Position numbers and translations under genes: made by a program. From the NCBI GenBank assembly GCA_007922305.1, contig ML677348.1, positions 23,242,365-23,306,364 of the forward strand: a DNA stretch of 64,000 nt, written 5' to 3'. Shown here in pieces: positions 1-10,258 of the stretch (positions are counted from its first letter, which is position 1; each line of letters opens with the position of its first letter). Source of the stretch: Dermatemys mawii (Eukaryota; Chordata; Testudines; Dermatemydidae). Below the pieces are notes generated by a model. That model saw nothing but the letters and a program-made list of their open reading frames with translations, was not told the DNA's origin and ran no database searches.

Positions 1-1
1 T

Positions 2-897
2 GATTCATCGAAGACGAGTCTTAAAGCTGTTTTGCTGCATAATGGCAATGTTTTGCCATCAATTCCAGTTGGTCATGCAGTCCATATGAAGGAAACCTAT
101 GACAACATGAAACAACTTTTGAGGTGCATAAACTATGACCAACATCAGTGGCGGCTTTGTGGCGATTTGAAGGTTGTTGCTCTCTTGCTTGGTCTGCAGA
201 CTGGATACACAAAGTACTGCTGTTTTCTCTGCGAATGGGATAGTCGTGCAAGAGATTCCCACTACGTCAAGAAAGATTGGACACTCCGACAGTCATTGGA
301 GCCTGGGAGGAAAAGTGTTCAGCATCCACCACTTGTTGAATCAAGGAAGATTTTGTTACCACCCTTACACATCAAGCTGGGTCTGATGAAGAACTTTGTC
401 AAGGCCATTGACAAAACACAAGCAGCTTTCAAGTACCTGCGTGGAAAATTTCCAAGGTTAAGTGAAGCTAAGATAAAGGAAGGTGTCTTTATTGGTCCTC
501 AGATTCGTGAACTTCTTCGAGATGATGCATTTGACCATGCACTGCGTGGCAAGGAAAAGACGGCATGGAAAGCCTTCCAGTCAGTGGCAATACATTTTCT
601 CGGAAACAACAAGGCAGACAACTACAGGTCGTTGGTGGAAAGCCTCCTCAAGGCATACAAAAGCCTTGGTTGCAACATGTCACTAAAGATACACTTTTTG
701 CACTCTCATCTAGATTTTTTTCCACCGAACTGCGAAGCAGTGAGCGACGAGCACGGCGAGCGATTTCACCAGGACATTGCAACAATGGAGAAAAGCTATC
801 ATGGCAAATGGAGCCCATCAATGCTTGCAGACTATTGCTGAACAGTGACAAGAGATGCTCCATTTAATGAATACAAGAGACAAGCCACGAAGCGCTG
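2..897 (+). pseudogene. 3' part of an unrecognised, probably transposon-derived ORF, broken by one stop codon
   Basis: The reading frame is open from the left edge of the window (position 2) to a TGA at 839-841, so the 5' end is missing. About 279 codons are visible. I recognise the type of sequence (GYTKY followed by a CxxLC-containing CCFLC, then WDSRARDSHY; LPPLHIKLGLMK; LHSHLDFFP; DEHGERFHQDI) as an uncharacterised multicopy family scattered through invertebrate and some vertebrate genomes. I know no assigned function; copy number and scatter suggest a transposase-like or transposon-carried protein. The frame continues past the TGA for another 18 codons (TVTRDAPFNEY...) to a second stop at 895-897. 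The TGA therefore looks like a single TGG-to-TGA change (ADYC-Trp becoming stop) close to the natural end. It sits inside DNAJC15 intron 3 on the opposite strand to that gene. No host exon structure is visible. Alternatively it could be a co-opted gene tolerating a slightly shortened C-terminus. Confidence 0.6.
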
Positions 898-1129
898 AGT
901 AGATACTGAATAGGACTAAACTATGTACATAATAGTTTTTTGCCTTTTGTTTCATAATACATTTTATTTATATAACCCTTTTGCTGATTTTTAAAGTGTT
1001 ACATAAACAGGATAGGTGAAATATCACGTAAAGCAACCATAAACACATGAAAAGACCTAGGTTTACAATTTATGATTAAAACTCTATCTACACAATATAC
1101 ATAGACATAAAATGTAAAAACTTAAATAT

Positions 1130-1811
1130 CGAAGGCCATCGTTACGCTGGCACTTTATAGCGCTATAAAGCCCCCACGAGCGCTATAACCTCCTCCCCGT
1201 CCACACTGGCAAGGCACGTAGAGCGCTATAACTGCTGAGTTATAGCGCTATTGTTAATCCACCTCCGCATGGGGAATAAGGGCTGTAGCGCAGCTGCTGT
1301 AGCGCTACAGCAAGGATGTGGACACCCACTGCGCTACAAGTAATCTCTGGAGATGCCTAGAGCCATTTAAGGCAATTGACGTCTCTTCCCTATGTTTTGA
1401 ACTCGGCTGGAGGAATGCGGAAGTACCTCTTTAGAGTTTCTTTCTTAACTCGGCAGATAAGCAATGCAAATGTTTAAGGAGGGAGCCTGTGTGAAAACAA
1501 AGCCCTCTGTGAACGGAGGCTCACTGACAGGCTTTCAGAAAAACGGAAAAACCACTGTCTCTCTCCCTCCGCATACACACAACGCGTCCCCCCTCACCCC
1601 CCTCGTTTAAAAAGCACGTTGCACCCAGCTGAATGCTGGGATACCTGCCCTAATGCGCTGCTCTTAATGCCGCATTAAGTGCCCCAAATGTGGCCATGCT
1701 ATACCGCAGGAGCATCTGAGTGTGGACATACAATAGCGCTATACATATTACTGTATAAGGGTACCGCTATAACCTATAGCGCTATAATCTTTAAGTGTAA
1801 CCATACCCTTA
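1130..1811. mobile_element. MITE-like DNA transposon region with repeated AGCGCT palindromes
   Basis: Two clusters (1130-1340 and 1700-1811) contain repeated copies of the palindrome TATAGCGCTATA or its variants, separated by unique-looking sequence. The right end (aagtgtaaccatacccttag) and the left end (aaggccatcgttacgctggc) are rough inverted repeats of each other. Both resemble the ends of the MITEs at 11325-11515 and 19176-19442, which share the inner block 'taatccacctcc...gggga'. The target duplication is not clear here. This could be a single ~680-bp element or a larger transposon end linked to the ORF upstream. Confidence 0.5.
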
Positions 1812-2006
1812 GAAACAGTAGCCAATCAGTTGTTTTAATTGTCATATTTGAATTCAGCACATCAAAATACATAATAAATATCACATTTTATCTCTGAAGC
1901 AGACGACTTCTAAAAAATTGTAGACCAGTGTAATAGCCAGACTGAGCAGAATCCCAAGCTCTGACTGGAAAGGAAAGAATTGCAAACTAATTATGTAGAT
2001 GTAGAT

Positions 2007-2133
2007 GCATCCGACAAAGTGGGTACTAGCCCATGAAAGCTAAAGCTTCAATACTTTTGTTAATCTTTAAGGTGCCACAGGACTCTTTGTCACTTCTGCA
2101 AACCCAGACTAACACAGCTACCTCTCTGATTCT
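2007..2133 (-). repeat. Short PLE-derived repeat (single arm, degraded)
   Basis: Contains the recurrent string found in six places in this window: agtgggtactagccca, then ttaaggtgccacaggactc, then cagactaacacagctac. In other copies the opposite orientation begins gggtagccgtgttagtctg. The segment matches the 3' end of the Penelope-like element at 23419-24113 in the same orientation. The hammerhead-like core is mutated here (CCGACAA where CTGATGA is expected). Confidence 0.65.
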
Positions 2134-2994
2134 AATTATTGTAGTATTCCGTGTTTGTTAAAGAGGGGATATATTCATTGTGTATAGAGAATTTCCATGA
2201 TTGTGGATACTGAGGGCCATGGACGTTCATTTTGCCTTAGAATTAATATTGTTATAGCTCAGTCTTCAGAGGTATCAATAATTCAGGAAGGTAGTGCTAT
2301 TGAAACACCTCTTTCATTTATTTCTTATTTTAAAAGTGACTGAAGTTATAATGATGGCAATATCTGCCTCAGTAATACAAACCAATGACTAATTAATGTT
2401 TCACTCTTTTTAGTGACAACAGGCTCATGTCACCACAGAATTAGCAGAACAGTGTAAACAGCACTAGTGACATCGGTGGCAAATGGAACTTTGAAAAGCT
2501 AAGTTAATTGGAAAAGAAGTGTTTCTCTGGAAAAGCTGCATTACAGCAGATGGTAGGTGAGAAACACTTACGTCCCCTTAAAAAAAAAAAAAAAAATATT
2601 CCTCTAATCCTTTCATTGAAATAACATATTACAGTAGAAACCTGAAGGCTGAACTATAGTAGTATTTTCACTTATGTATATATACTTAACTGCCATAAGT
2701 TACAGTTAAATGGGAAGCGGTGATCCAGAGTAAATTTCAACACATTTCAGTTACTAATCTTAATTAAAAGATTGCAAGAATTGTTGACTATACATGCTTT
2801 TGGCTTACGTTAAAAATAGGTGAGATAGAGGAATATAGGAATTTTAAACGACTATTTAATAATCACTCATCATGGGTTCAGTTTAGTGATCTGGAAGAAA
2901 ATCAAGATGTTGTTTACTCTTATCAATGAATGTAATTAACTGGGAATTGTTGCAAACAAATAAAATTAGGATTAGGGTGAGGTCTCTGACTGTA
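2134..2994. other. Intronic DNA, no feature recognised
   Basis: AT-rich sequence of DNAJC15 intron 3. An A-run at 2579-2597 is the only low-complexity feature. No open frame with family similarity on either strand. Confidence 0.5.
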
Positions 2995-3501
2995 CCGGGT
3001 GGACAAACTACGGCCCACAGGCCACATGTGTCCCGCCAGCCATTTTTATCCAGCTTGAGAGCTCGCGCCGGGGCCTGGAGCCAGTGGCCCTGCGCTCCCG
3101 GCCCTGGGTGTCGGGCCGAGCGCGGCAAGCCGCGGGGCCCCGCACCCGGCTGAGCACATAAGCAACTGGGGCAGGGGAGGGCTTAGGTGGTGGGGTCCTG
3201 GGGGGGGAGGTGCTGGGGGCGGTGTCTCGGGAGGGGGCAGTCAGGGAACACAGAGCAGGGGGCTAGATAGGGGGTGGGGTGTTGGGGGGGAAGTTAGAGT
3301 GGGGGGTCTCCGGAGGGGGCGATCAGGAGACAAGGAATGGGGGTGGGTGGGCTGGATGAGTCGGGCGTTCTGAGGGGGGCAGTCAGGAGCTGGATAGGGG
3401 GCAGGGCCAGGCTGTTTGGGGAGGCACAGCTTTCCCTACCTGGCCCTCCGCACAATTCTGAACCGCAGTGTGACCCTCGGGCCAAAGGTTTGCCCACCCC
3501 T
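2995..3501 (-). mobile_element. hAT-type non-autonomous DNA transposon
   Basis: Starts with gggtggacaaactacggccc and ends with ggtttgcccacccc, giving short inverted termini. The interior is GC-rich and G-tract-rich. It is the same family as 14579-15121 in opposite orientation: both carry 'ccagccatttttatccag' next to one end and 'gaggcacagc...ctacctggccctcc' next to the other. Flanking octamers gactgtac and gactacac agree at 6 of 8 positions, consistent with an aged 8-bp hAT duplication. Confidence 0.65.
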
Positions 3502-4364
3502 AGACTACACAGAGCCTGAGGTGAAACTCAGGGAACTACAGCCCATACCCATGGGTCCCAAAGTTTCCATGTGCTCTCCTAGTCTCTCCTATGATAACAT
3601 TAACCATAGACAACTATGCTACTATTAAATGTATATTCCAGCAGCATGAGCAGAAGTAATGATTGCTGTGATAGCTACTGGTTCAGTAGTCAATGCTGTC
3701 CGGAAAGCAATATGTTGTAGACAAATGGGACTAGGAGGAACTCTCTTATTGATTATATTCTTTAGCTTTGAATCCCTCTTCACAAATAACATACAGCTAG
3801 AGCGCAAAGAACTTTGGGCAGTTGGGGCTTCTGCAAGATCCTAGGGAAAGGATCCCTTATATGCTCTCTCCTTTCAAAGTTGAAAGATGGAAATATCCTT
3901 TTTGTTCTGCTTTGCCCACATCTTCTGAGTGACAGGCAGAAAAATAGTTAAATTGATACATTCTGGGAAAACATATCCCAACACAGATACTCAAGAGGAA
4001 TAAGATTCTTGTAACACAGAAGTGCCAAAAAATGTTGGTTGACATTTTTTAATATACATACTGGACCATACATTTATAACACACTTTAGAGAAAAACAAA
4101 GATATTGTTCCTTCCCTGGCAAAATTAATCTAAATAAGACACACACAGGAAATAACAGCAAACCAGGAAGAGAACAGAGGGATGAAGGTCATAACAAATA
4201 AACATTGAACACATGAAAGATGTGGAATATGATGCTTTAAATTTTTAAGTTTGCAAATAGAATAGGTCAAATCAGAAGAAAGAAACTGACTGGAGATCAT
4301 CCTGGCAAAGCTAGCCAAAAGAAAGATTTAAAGAAAGAATTTGAAGGGAGAAAAAAAAACAAAC
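3502..4364. other. Intronic DNA, no feature recognised
   Basis: No repeat, RNA gene or exon could be supported here. Short predicted frames show no family features. Confidence 0.45.
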
Positions 4365-4655
4365 GGTTACTCGTCTTCTCATAACTGTTGTTCTTCGAGA
4401 TATGCTGTTCACGTCCATTCCAATCAGGTGCGTGCATGCCGCATGCATAGTTGCCAAAAAATTTTCCCACAGCACTTCCTGTCTGGTTGGCTGTGGAGAC
4501 CCCTGGAGTAGCACCTTCTTGATGCTCGATATCTGACCCTGTTGACCCGGCCCCCTCCCCAGTTCATTCTTGCTGGCTACTCCGACAGAGGTGGGTATTG
4601 GAATGGACATAAACAACATATCTTGAAAAACAACAGTTACAAGAAGGTGAGTAAC
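4365..4655. repeat. Palindromic DIRS-type terminal region (60-bp inverted repeats)
   Basis: Left arm 4365-4424 (begins ggttactcgtcttctcataa) is the imperfect reverse complement of right arm 4597-4655 (ends caagaaggtgagtaacc), with a 172-bp spacer. A third partial copy of the arm, in the left-arm direction (ttcttcgagtgcttgttcac), follows at about 4668-4692. Such 'gttcttcgag..gct' termini belong with DIRS-like elements in reptiles, and the DIRS coding remnant starts immediately to the right. Confidence 0.55.
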
Positions 4656-6380
4656 CATTTTTTCTTCTTCGAGTGCTTGTTCACGTTGATTCCAAATCGA
4701 GTGACTTCCAAGCTCTATCCTAGAGATGGGGTTGGAGTTAAGGAATTGCAGATTAGAGAATCACTCTCCTAAAAGCTCCATCATCTCTAGCGTGCTGTGT
4801 GATAGCACAGTGAGAGATGAATGTATGTACCAAGGACCAAGTAGCTGCCCTGCAGATTTCCTGTATTGGGACATGGGCCAGGAACGCAGTTGACAAAACC
4901 TGTGCCCTTGTAGTCAGCCATAAGAGACAGGGCTTCGACTTTGGCCAGCTCATAACACGTGCGGATACAGGCCATGACCCAGGAAGATAATCTTTGAGAA
5001 GAGACCGGGAGTCCTTTCATGTGGTCTGCCACTGCAATGAACAGCTGGTTCACCCTCCTGAATGGCTTTGTGTGCTTGATGTAGAATGTTAACACCTGCC
5101 AAACATCCAATGAGTACAGCCTTTACTCTTGGGGACTGTTGTGGGGCTTGGGACAGAAGACAAGTTGAAAAATGTCTTGGCTAGTCTGGAATTGTGACAC
5201 TACTTTAGGGAGAAAAGCCAGGTGAGGTCTGAGTTGCACCTTGTCCTTGTGGAAGACCAGGTAGGGTGGATCGGAGGTGAGGGCCTTTAACTCCAACACC
5301 CTCCTGGCTGATGTGATGGCGACCAGTATGGCTATCTTCCATGACAGGTAGAGAAGGGAGCAAGATGCCAGTGGTTTCAATAGGTGTTCCATTAATCTGG
5401 AGAGGACCACGTTAAGGTCCCATGCCAGAAGAGGCTATCTAACCCAAGAACATAGCCATTTCAGGCCCTTAAGGAAACACCCTATCATAGTGTTAGCAAA
5501 TATGGAGCATCCACACATGCCCAGATGAAAGGCCGAGATAACAGCAAGGTATACCTTGATGGAAGATGCTGCCAGGCATTGTTGGTTGAGGTGCAGAAGG
5601 TACTCCAGGATGAGTGGCATAGATGCCTGGAAGAGTGTGATGTTGGGCACACCAGCAAGTGAACCGCTTCCACTTGGCCAGATAAGAGGATGGTTTTCTG
5701 CCGATGGATGGTTCACCCAGTGGATGGTTTCTGCTGCCGAGCAGGACCCTTCTTACTGGTTCCGAACACAGCTCATAGGGTTTAGCCATGAAGCTTCCAA
5801 GCCATGAGATGGAGGGCCTGGAGGTCTGGGTGCTGAAGGTGACTGTGGTCCTGTGTGATCAGACTGGGGTAGAGTGATAACACAACAGGAGTGTTCACTG
5901 ACAATTTCAGAAGTGTGGTGTACCAAAGCTGATGAGGCCATGCTGGGGCCAGCAGAATTACTATAGCTCTGTCTCTGCGGAAAGGCATATATAAGACAGT
6001 GTCCTCAAGGAAGCAGGAACGCATCTGAGATCAAACCAGGGCTGTGATTCTGAAAGGAACAGAACACTGGGCACCTCCTATTGCTCCTGGCAGCAAACAG
6101 ATGAGTTTGGGAAAACTCCCACCTTTGGAAGATGGAATATATGACATTAAGACGCATGGCCCACTCGTGATTGCAGAAGTGGTCCTCTAATTTGTTCTGC
6201 ACACCTGGGAGACAGCCCACTCCATTCACCTGGAAGCATTCTATGCAGAACTCCCATAGCTGAAGGGGTTCCCAACATAGGGGGGTGAAGAGTGGGCTCT
6301 ACCTTGCTTGTTGATGTAAAGCATGGCAGAGGTGTTGTCCATCACTACCGCCACACACTGGAATTGGAGCCAGGATAGCA
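4656..6380 (-). mobile_element. Decayed DIRS-like retrotransposon (RNase H plus tyrosine recombinase)
   Basis: Read on the minus strand, broken frames give the domain order of DIRS elements. A reverse-transcriptase-linked RNase H segment comes first (DNTSAMLYINKQGRAHSSPL near 6330-6270). A connecting segment follows (RAIVILLAPAWPHQLWYTTL, HPDLQALHLMAW, about 5980-5790). Then comes a tyrosine recombinase (SSIKVYLAVISAFH near 5540; SWKIAILVAITSARRVLELKAL near 5330; final box EICRAATWSLVHTFISH near 4850-4810). The first catalytic Arg (SARR) and a later Arg (LTTRAQ) can be seen, but the position where the nucleophilic Tyr is expected reads Cys (HTFISHC). Several frameshifts and stops are present, so the copy is dead. 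DIRS elements insert by recombinase rather than by integrase or an endonuclease, so no target duplication is expected. Confidence 0.75.
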
Positions 6381-6739
6381 CATTCACTTACACACACGGC
6401 AGCACATCCTAAATTCCAGTGTCCCTGAACAGTAAGATTCCAGGAGAGAACAGTCACTGAAGCTAAGAGCAGATACTAAGGAGAGTGCACAGCAAAGATT
6501 CCACTGACACACATACCATTTTGGGGAACACAGGCTGAAGGAGAAGATACCACAAACAGGCAATCTGGTTAAAAATTCAGGCAGCTGTTAGCCGGGGCAC
6601 ACTGGATAAAAGCACAACTGAAGTGTCACAGAAGACAGGCTTCAATTCTTGACAAACCTCCCCAGCAATTTGTTTACATTTTAATAAGCCATGCTTGAAA
6701 GAAAAGTGACTAGAGATTTTTATTTTCCATCATTTAAAG
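6381..6739. other. Intronic DNA, no feature recognised
   Basis: No supported repeat or gene. The last 8 bases (6732-6739, atttaaag) are the left target duplication of the next element. Confidence 0.45.
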
Positions 6740-7368
6740 CAGAGGTGGGCAAACTTTTCTGGCCTGGGGACCACATCGAGGTTCTGAAACTGTATGGAGG
6801 GCCGGGTAAGGAAGGGTGTGCCTCCCGAAACAGCTTGGCCCTCACCTCCTTCCACTTTCTGACCCCGAATGCTCCCCAGACCACTGACCCATCCAACCTC
6901 TCCCTGTTCCTTGTCCCCTGACCCCTCCAGCCCTAACTGCCCCCTCCAGGACTCCACCTCTTATCCAATGCCCTCTGCTCCCTGACTGCCCCAAACCCCC
7001 TGATCTGACAGGTCCCCTGGGACTTCCACACCTATCCAACTCCCTGTTCCCCATTCCCTGACCTCCCATGCTCAAAACCTCTGCCCCATTCAACTGTCCC
7101 CTGGGGCTCCCTGCCCCTTATCCAATCCCCTGCCTCCTTACTATGCCATTCAGAGCAGCAGGACTGGTAGCCATGCTGCCCAGCCAGAGCCAGCCACGTT
7201 GCTGCACTGCCCGGCAAGGGCTCACAGCCTACTGCCCAGAGCACTGGTGGCATGGTGAGCTTTGGGGGAGGGGAAACAGCAGAGGAGAGTCTAGAGGCTA
7301 GCCTCCTCGTATGGAAGCTCAGGGGCTGGGCCGGATGTGGCCCATGGGCCGGAGTTTTCCCACTTCTA
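6740..7368 (+). mobile_element. hAT-type non-autonomous transposon with exact 8-bp target duplication
   Basis: The element begins cagaggtgggcaaactt and ends ttcccacttcta. It is flanked by identical octamers atttaaag at 6732-6739 and 7369-7376. Length is 629 bp. The interior is C-rich and encodes nothing recognisable. The 8-bp duplication with central TA and the CAG..GTGGGCAAAC terminus place it in the hAT superfamily. Confidence 0.8.
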
Positions 7369-7728
7369 ATTTAAAGTGACATCTTAGGTCATGGGTAGTC
7401 ATTTGGATTCTTCTAGAAGTTTGCCATAGCTAAATGGGCCATGATTACATTCCTTATACACTCTCTGGCAAACAATTTTGAGACTAGGAAAGTCATATTA
7501 AGGAACTAGACTCATACACTAGATCTCATCAACATCTTTTGAGAAGAATTCATCTGGAAGCATTTAAAACTACACAGAACAAAGCACTGGAGTGTGTAGC
7601 GTTGAGAATAATCTTGCACTGGAAAACCTTACTAGATATCCTAAAATGTTTCTCTTCAATTTTAACTCATGTTTGTGATTTCAAATATAAATTTTAATTG
7701 TTTATGGTAAAATAACCTCCTAACTTAC

Positions 7729-7802
7729 AGAGGTTGAAATCTTCTTTGCTGTTTCTGTTAATACTTGTTCCAGTGGTTTCCAAAGCTGGAAAGCATAGCG
7801 AC
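7729..7802 (-). CDS. DNAJC15: DNAJC15 exon 3 (residues 52-75)
   Basis: DNAJC15 (MCJ) is a single-pass J-protein of the mitochondrial inner membrane that works with the TIM23 import motor and restrains respiratory complex I. This 74-nt exon begins with the last two bases of a split Gly codon and then encodes 24 residues, RYAFQLWKPLEQVLTETAKK and ISTS. These match the segment just after the membrane helix of human DNAJC15 (recalled: RYAFRIWKPLEQVITETAKK). The acceptor (tgtttttcag) and donor (GTAAGT) are both good on the minus strand. The Gln-Leu for Arg-Ile change is conservative enough for an orthologue. DNAJC19 is the nearest paralogue, but the long N-terminus in exon 1 argues for DNAJC15. 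The following exons, with the HPD-bearing J domain, are not in the window, so 1-7728 is intron 3. Confidence 0.93.
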
Positions 7803-8859
7803 CTGAAAAACAATTAAATAATAAATAATTTTTTTTTAAAAAAAAATCAAACTTCACTTAAAAAAGAAACCTTTATAGGTGTTTACCTGTGCAAGCAATT
7901 ATTTTGCAAGTATAATACAGGTATAGGAATTTTGGACTGAAAATCAACGCCATCCCCATTTTTAATCTTTTCATGTCATTTGTGTGCTTGCACGCACTGT
8001 TGCACTTTACTGCTTTTCAAGATGTTCCCTGTACAGTCAGTTTTCTGGTCAGGACCAGAACAGTTCTCTGATGAGTTTGCAGTAAGTTACATTTTTCAAT
8101 CTTTATATCAAGAAGAGGGGAAAAGTTTGGTTTTTATCTAAAAAGAAAATAATAAATTGCAAGATCCACAATGTTTGTTTCCAAGGCCAGTATATTCCGA
8201 TATGTTTGGATAGGATAAACTGGATATTTGCATTGTAAATTTTAGGAAATACTGCAACTAGCAATTATAGCTGGTATTTGTAATGTAATCCACCAAAATA
8301 AGTACAGCTCAAAGTTGTTTCCAAATCTATTCCTTACAGTGTTCACACAACTTTGCACCAATTTCACACTGAGTGGGTAATTCTTTACATTCTTATTTAT
8401 TTAGTGAAAAAATAAGTTTTTTTGGATCCAGCACCATTAAAGACACAACATAGCCATTACCCTCTCTAACTACAAAACAGACTGGATGGAGCTCTGTTCA
8501 GCAGTCAGCAAATTCTGCTCTATTTTGGGAAAGAATGAAGTAGGTCTACCAAGTTCAGTATCAGAATTTGCATCAGAGGCATGGTAGGAATGATCAGTTT
8601 TTTGTTTGGTTGGGGGTTCTTTTTTTTTTTTTCCTTTTGTGCTTACTATATACTAGAAAATTTAGCCACCATTATGCAATTTTAATTAATTTTTAAAATA
8701 AGATCATTTTTAGCCAGATAGCATTTTGCTTTCATTCTTAACTATCAAGATGTCTACATAGGTCATTTCAATCATGAAAGTGCATGCTTAAGCTTACAAA
8801 GAAATCAAGTTAATATGGTGTGATTTGATTACCTGAAATGAACAGAAATCAATTTGTAG
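7803..8859. other. DNAJC15 intron 2, left part; nothing recognised
   Basis: AT-rich intron with homopolymer runs (T-run near 8621-8632). No repeat family identified until the CR1 that starts near 8860. Confidence 0.45.
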
Positions 8860-9036
8860 ATTTCAAGGCCAGAAAGAACCTCTGATTCTCCCATGTAACA
8901 TGGGCCATAGAATTTCAACCTGTAATTTCTGAATGAAACCCAATAATTTGTGGTTGAACTAGAATCTATCTTTCAAATTAACATCTCATCTTGATTTAAA
9001 GAGATAGATAATCTATCACTTCCCTTGGTAAATTGT

Positions 9037-9663
9037 TCCCTAAATTCCCTCTAAGCTACACAGCTGCCTATTAAGTCCCATGCAGGGGTGCAGGGCTGCG
9101 GCGGGGAGAGATGCTTCTCCCCCAGCATGGACCTGCCCTGGCAGGGAGAGGCACCCCTCCCCACCAGCCCCACTGTACACCTGACCCAGCGGGGAGAGGC
9201 GCCCCACCCCGCTGGCTCCAGTGTGGACCTGTTGTGAACTTGCCGCAGCTGTGGGAGAGGAGCCCCTCTCTCAGCCCAGCCCCACCGGAGCTGCTGCAAT
9301 CAGTGAGAGGCGCCTCTCCCCTGGACCCAAGCTTCTGCAGTGAGAAGGGGTGGGGTGGGGGAGAGGGAGACCTTGGAGCAGCCTGCATCCCAAACCTCAT
9401 ATCCCGGGCAAAGCCCCCACCCCAAACCCCTCATTCCTGTCCCCACCCCAGAGTCTTCATCCCTAGCCGGAGTCCTCACTCTCTGCACCCAATCCTCTGC
9501 CCCAGCCCTGAGCCTCCTCCTGCACTCCAAACTCCTCAGCCCCACCACATTAATTCTGTTATGTGAACCAATATGAAGATGATGTATCACATATCACCTC
9601 CATATTGGTGCACATAACAAAATTCATTCAGCATAATGGACATAAAAAATTAAAGGGAACACT
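9037..9663. repeat. GC-rich repeat with internal ~50-bp units, inserted in CR1
   Basis: Begins near 'aattccctctaagct' and ends near 'aaaattaaagggaaca', forming short inverted ends. The interior (9090-9340) repeats a motif of the form 'ggggagaggcgcccc...ctgacc' at least four times. The right part carries 'ttggtgcacataacaaaatt'. I regard it as a non-autonomous DNA transposon with a minisatellite core; class uncertain. Confidence 0.45.
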
Positions 9664-9679
9664 GGTTGCTCCTACGGTT

Positions 9680-9776
9680 AATGGGATTTGAGCAGGATAC
9701 TGGTCCTACTCTGAGCAAGGGGTTGGACTAGATGACCGCCTGAGGTCCCTTCCAACCCTGATATTCTATGATTCTG
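9680..9776 (+). mobile_element. CR1 3' tail
   Basis: The string ggttggactagatgaccgcc, then ggtcccttccaaccctgata and the terminal ttctatgattctgt are the classic 3' end of CR1 LINEs, here on the plus strand and therefore opposite to the surrounding CR1. Confidence 0.85.
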
Positions 9777-10206
9777 TAAACTACCTTCACTGCTAAAACT
9801 TGCTAGACAAATTCAAACTGGGAAGAAGGTGCATCACCTCCTTGCCACTGCATCTTGTTATGCCTTTGTAAACTAGATTAAAGAGTACCTTATTATCCTA
9901 TATATTCCTTCTATGTAGGTACTTGTAGACTGTGACGAAGCCATCTCTTATTATCTTTGATGGCTAAACATATTCAACTTCATTAGGTCAGGTTTTCCAG
10001 ACATCAAACTATTCTAGCTCTTCCAATTTATCTACATCCCTTTCCAACGGTGGACACTAAGACTGGACACAATATTCCAGTAATGGTCTCAGTGACATAC
10101 AGAACCTCCCTACTCCAACTTCTTATGCTCCTGCTTATATATCGCATTAGCTCTTTTGGGCACAGCATCACACTGGGACCGCATGTTTATATGGCTGTTC
10201 AGTTAC

Positions 10207-10258
10207 CTGCAAATGCAACAGCTGCAACACCCAGGCCAACTGCCATCATAGTTCTGGC
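10207..10258 (-). CDS. DNAJC15: DNAJC15 exon 2 (membrane helix, residues 35-51 plus split Gly 52)
   Basis: This 52-nt exon starts with GCC in phase 0 and ends with the first base of a Gly codon completed in exon 3. It encodes ARTMMAVGLGVAAVAFAG, aligning residue for residue with human VRSLIAVGLGVAALAFAG (recalled). This is the single inner-membrane helix of the protein. The acceptor follows a run of T (ttttttttttgttgtag) and the donor is GTAACT, both read on the minus strand. Exon length, phases and sequence all agree with the orthologue. A CR1 copy ends about 10 bp beyond the donor. Confidence 0.93.

Larger units (their letters stand above)
8860..10195 (-). mobile_element. CR1 LINE 3' region, interrupted by other insertions
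   Basis: On the minus strand, 8860-9035 and 9783-10195 match recurrent CR1 sequence, also seen at 29278-30087. Shared pieces include 'agatttcaaggccagaa', 'ggacacaatattccag', and 'gcattagctcttttgg' followed by 'cacagcatcacactggga'. The element is split by a GC-rich repeat (9037-9663) and by a plus-strand CR1 tail (9680-9776). Its right limit lies only about 10 bp from the donor site of DNAJC15 exon 2. Confidence 0.7.

Noticed and set aside
9111..9566. 151-codon frame rich in Pro, Ser and Arg
   Set aside because: It is a by-product of the GC-rich minisatellite-like repeat; frames are open on both strands.
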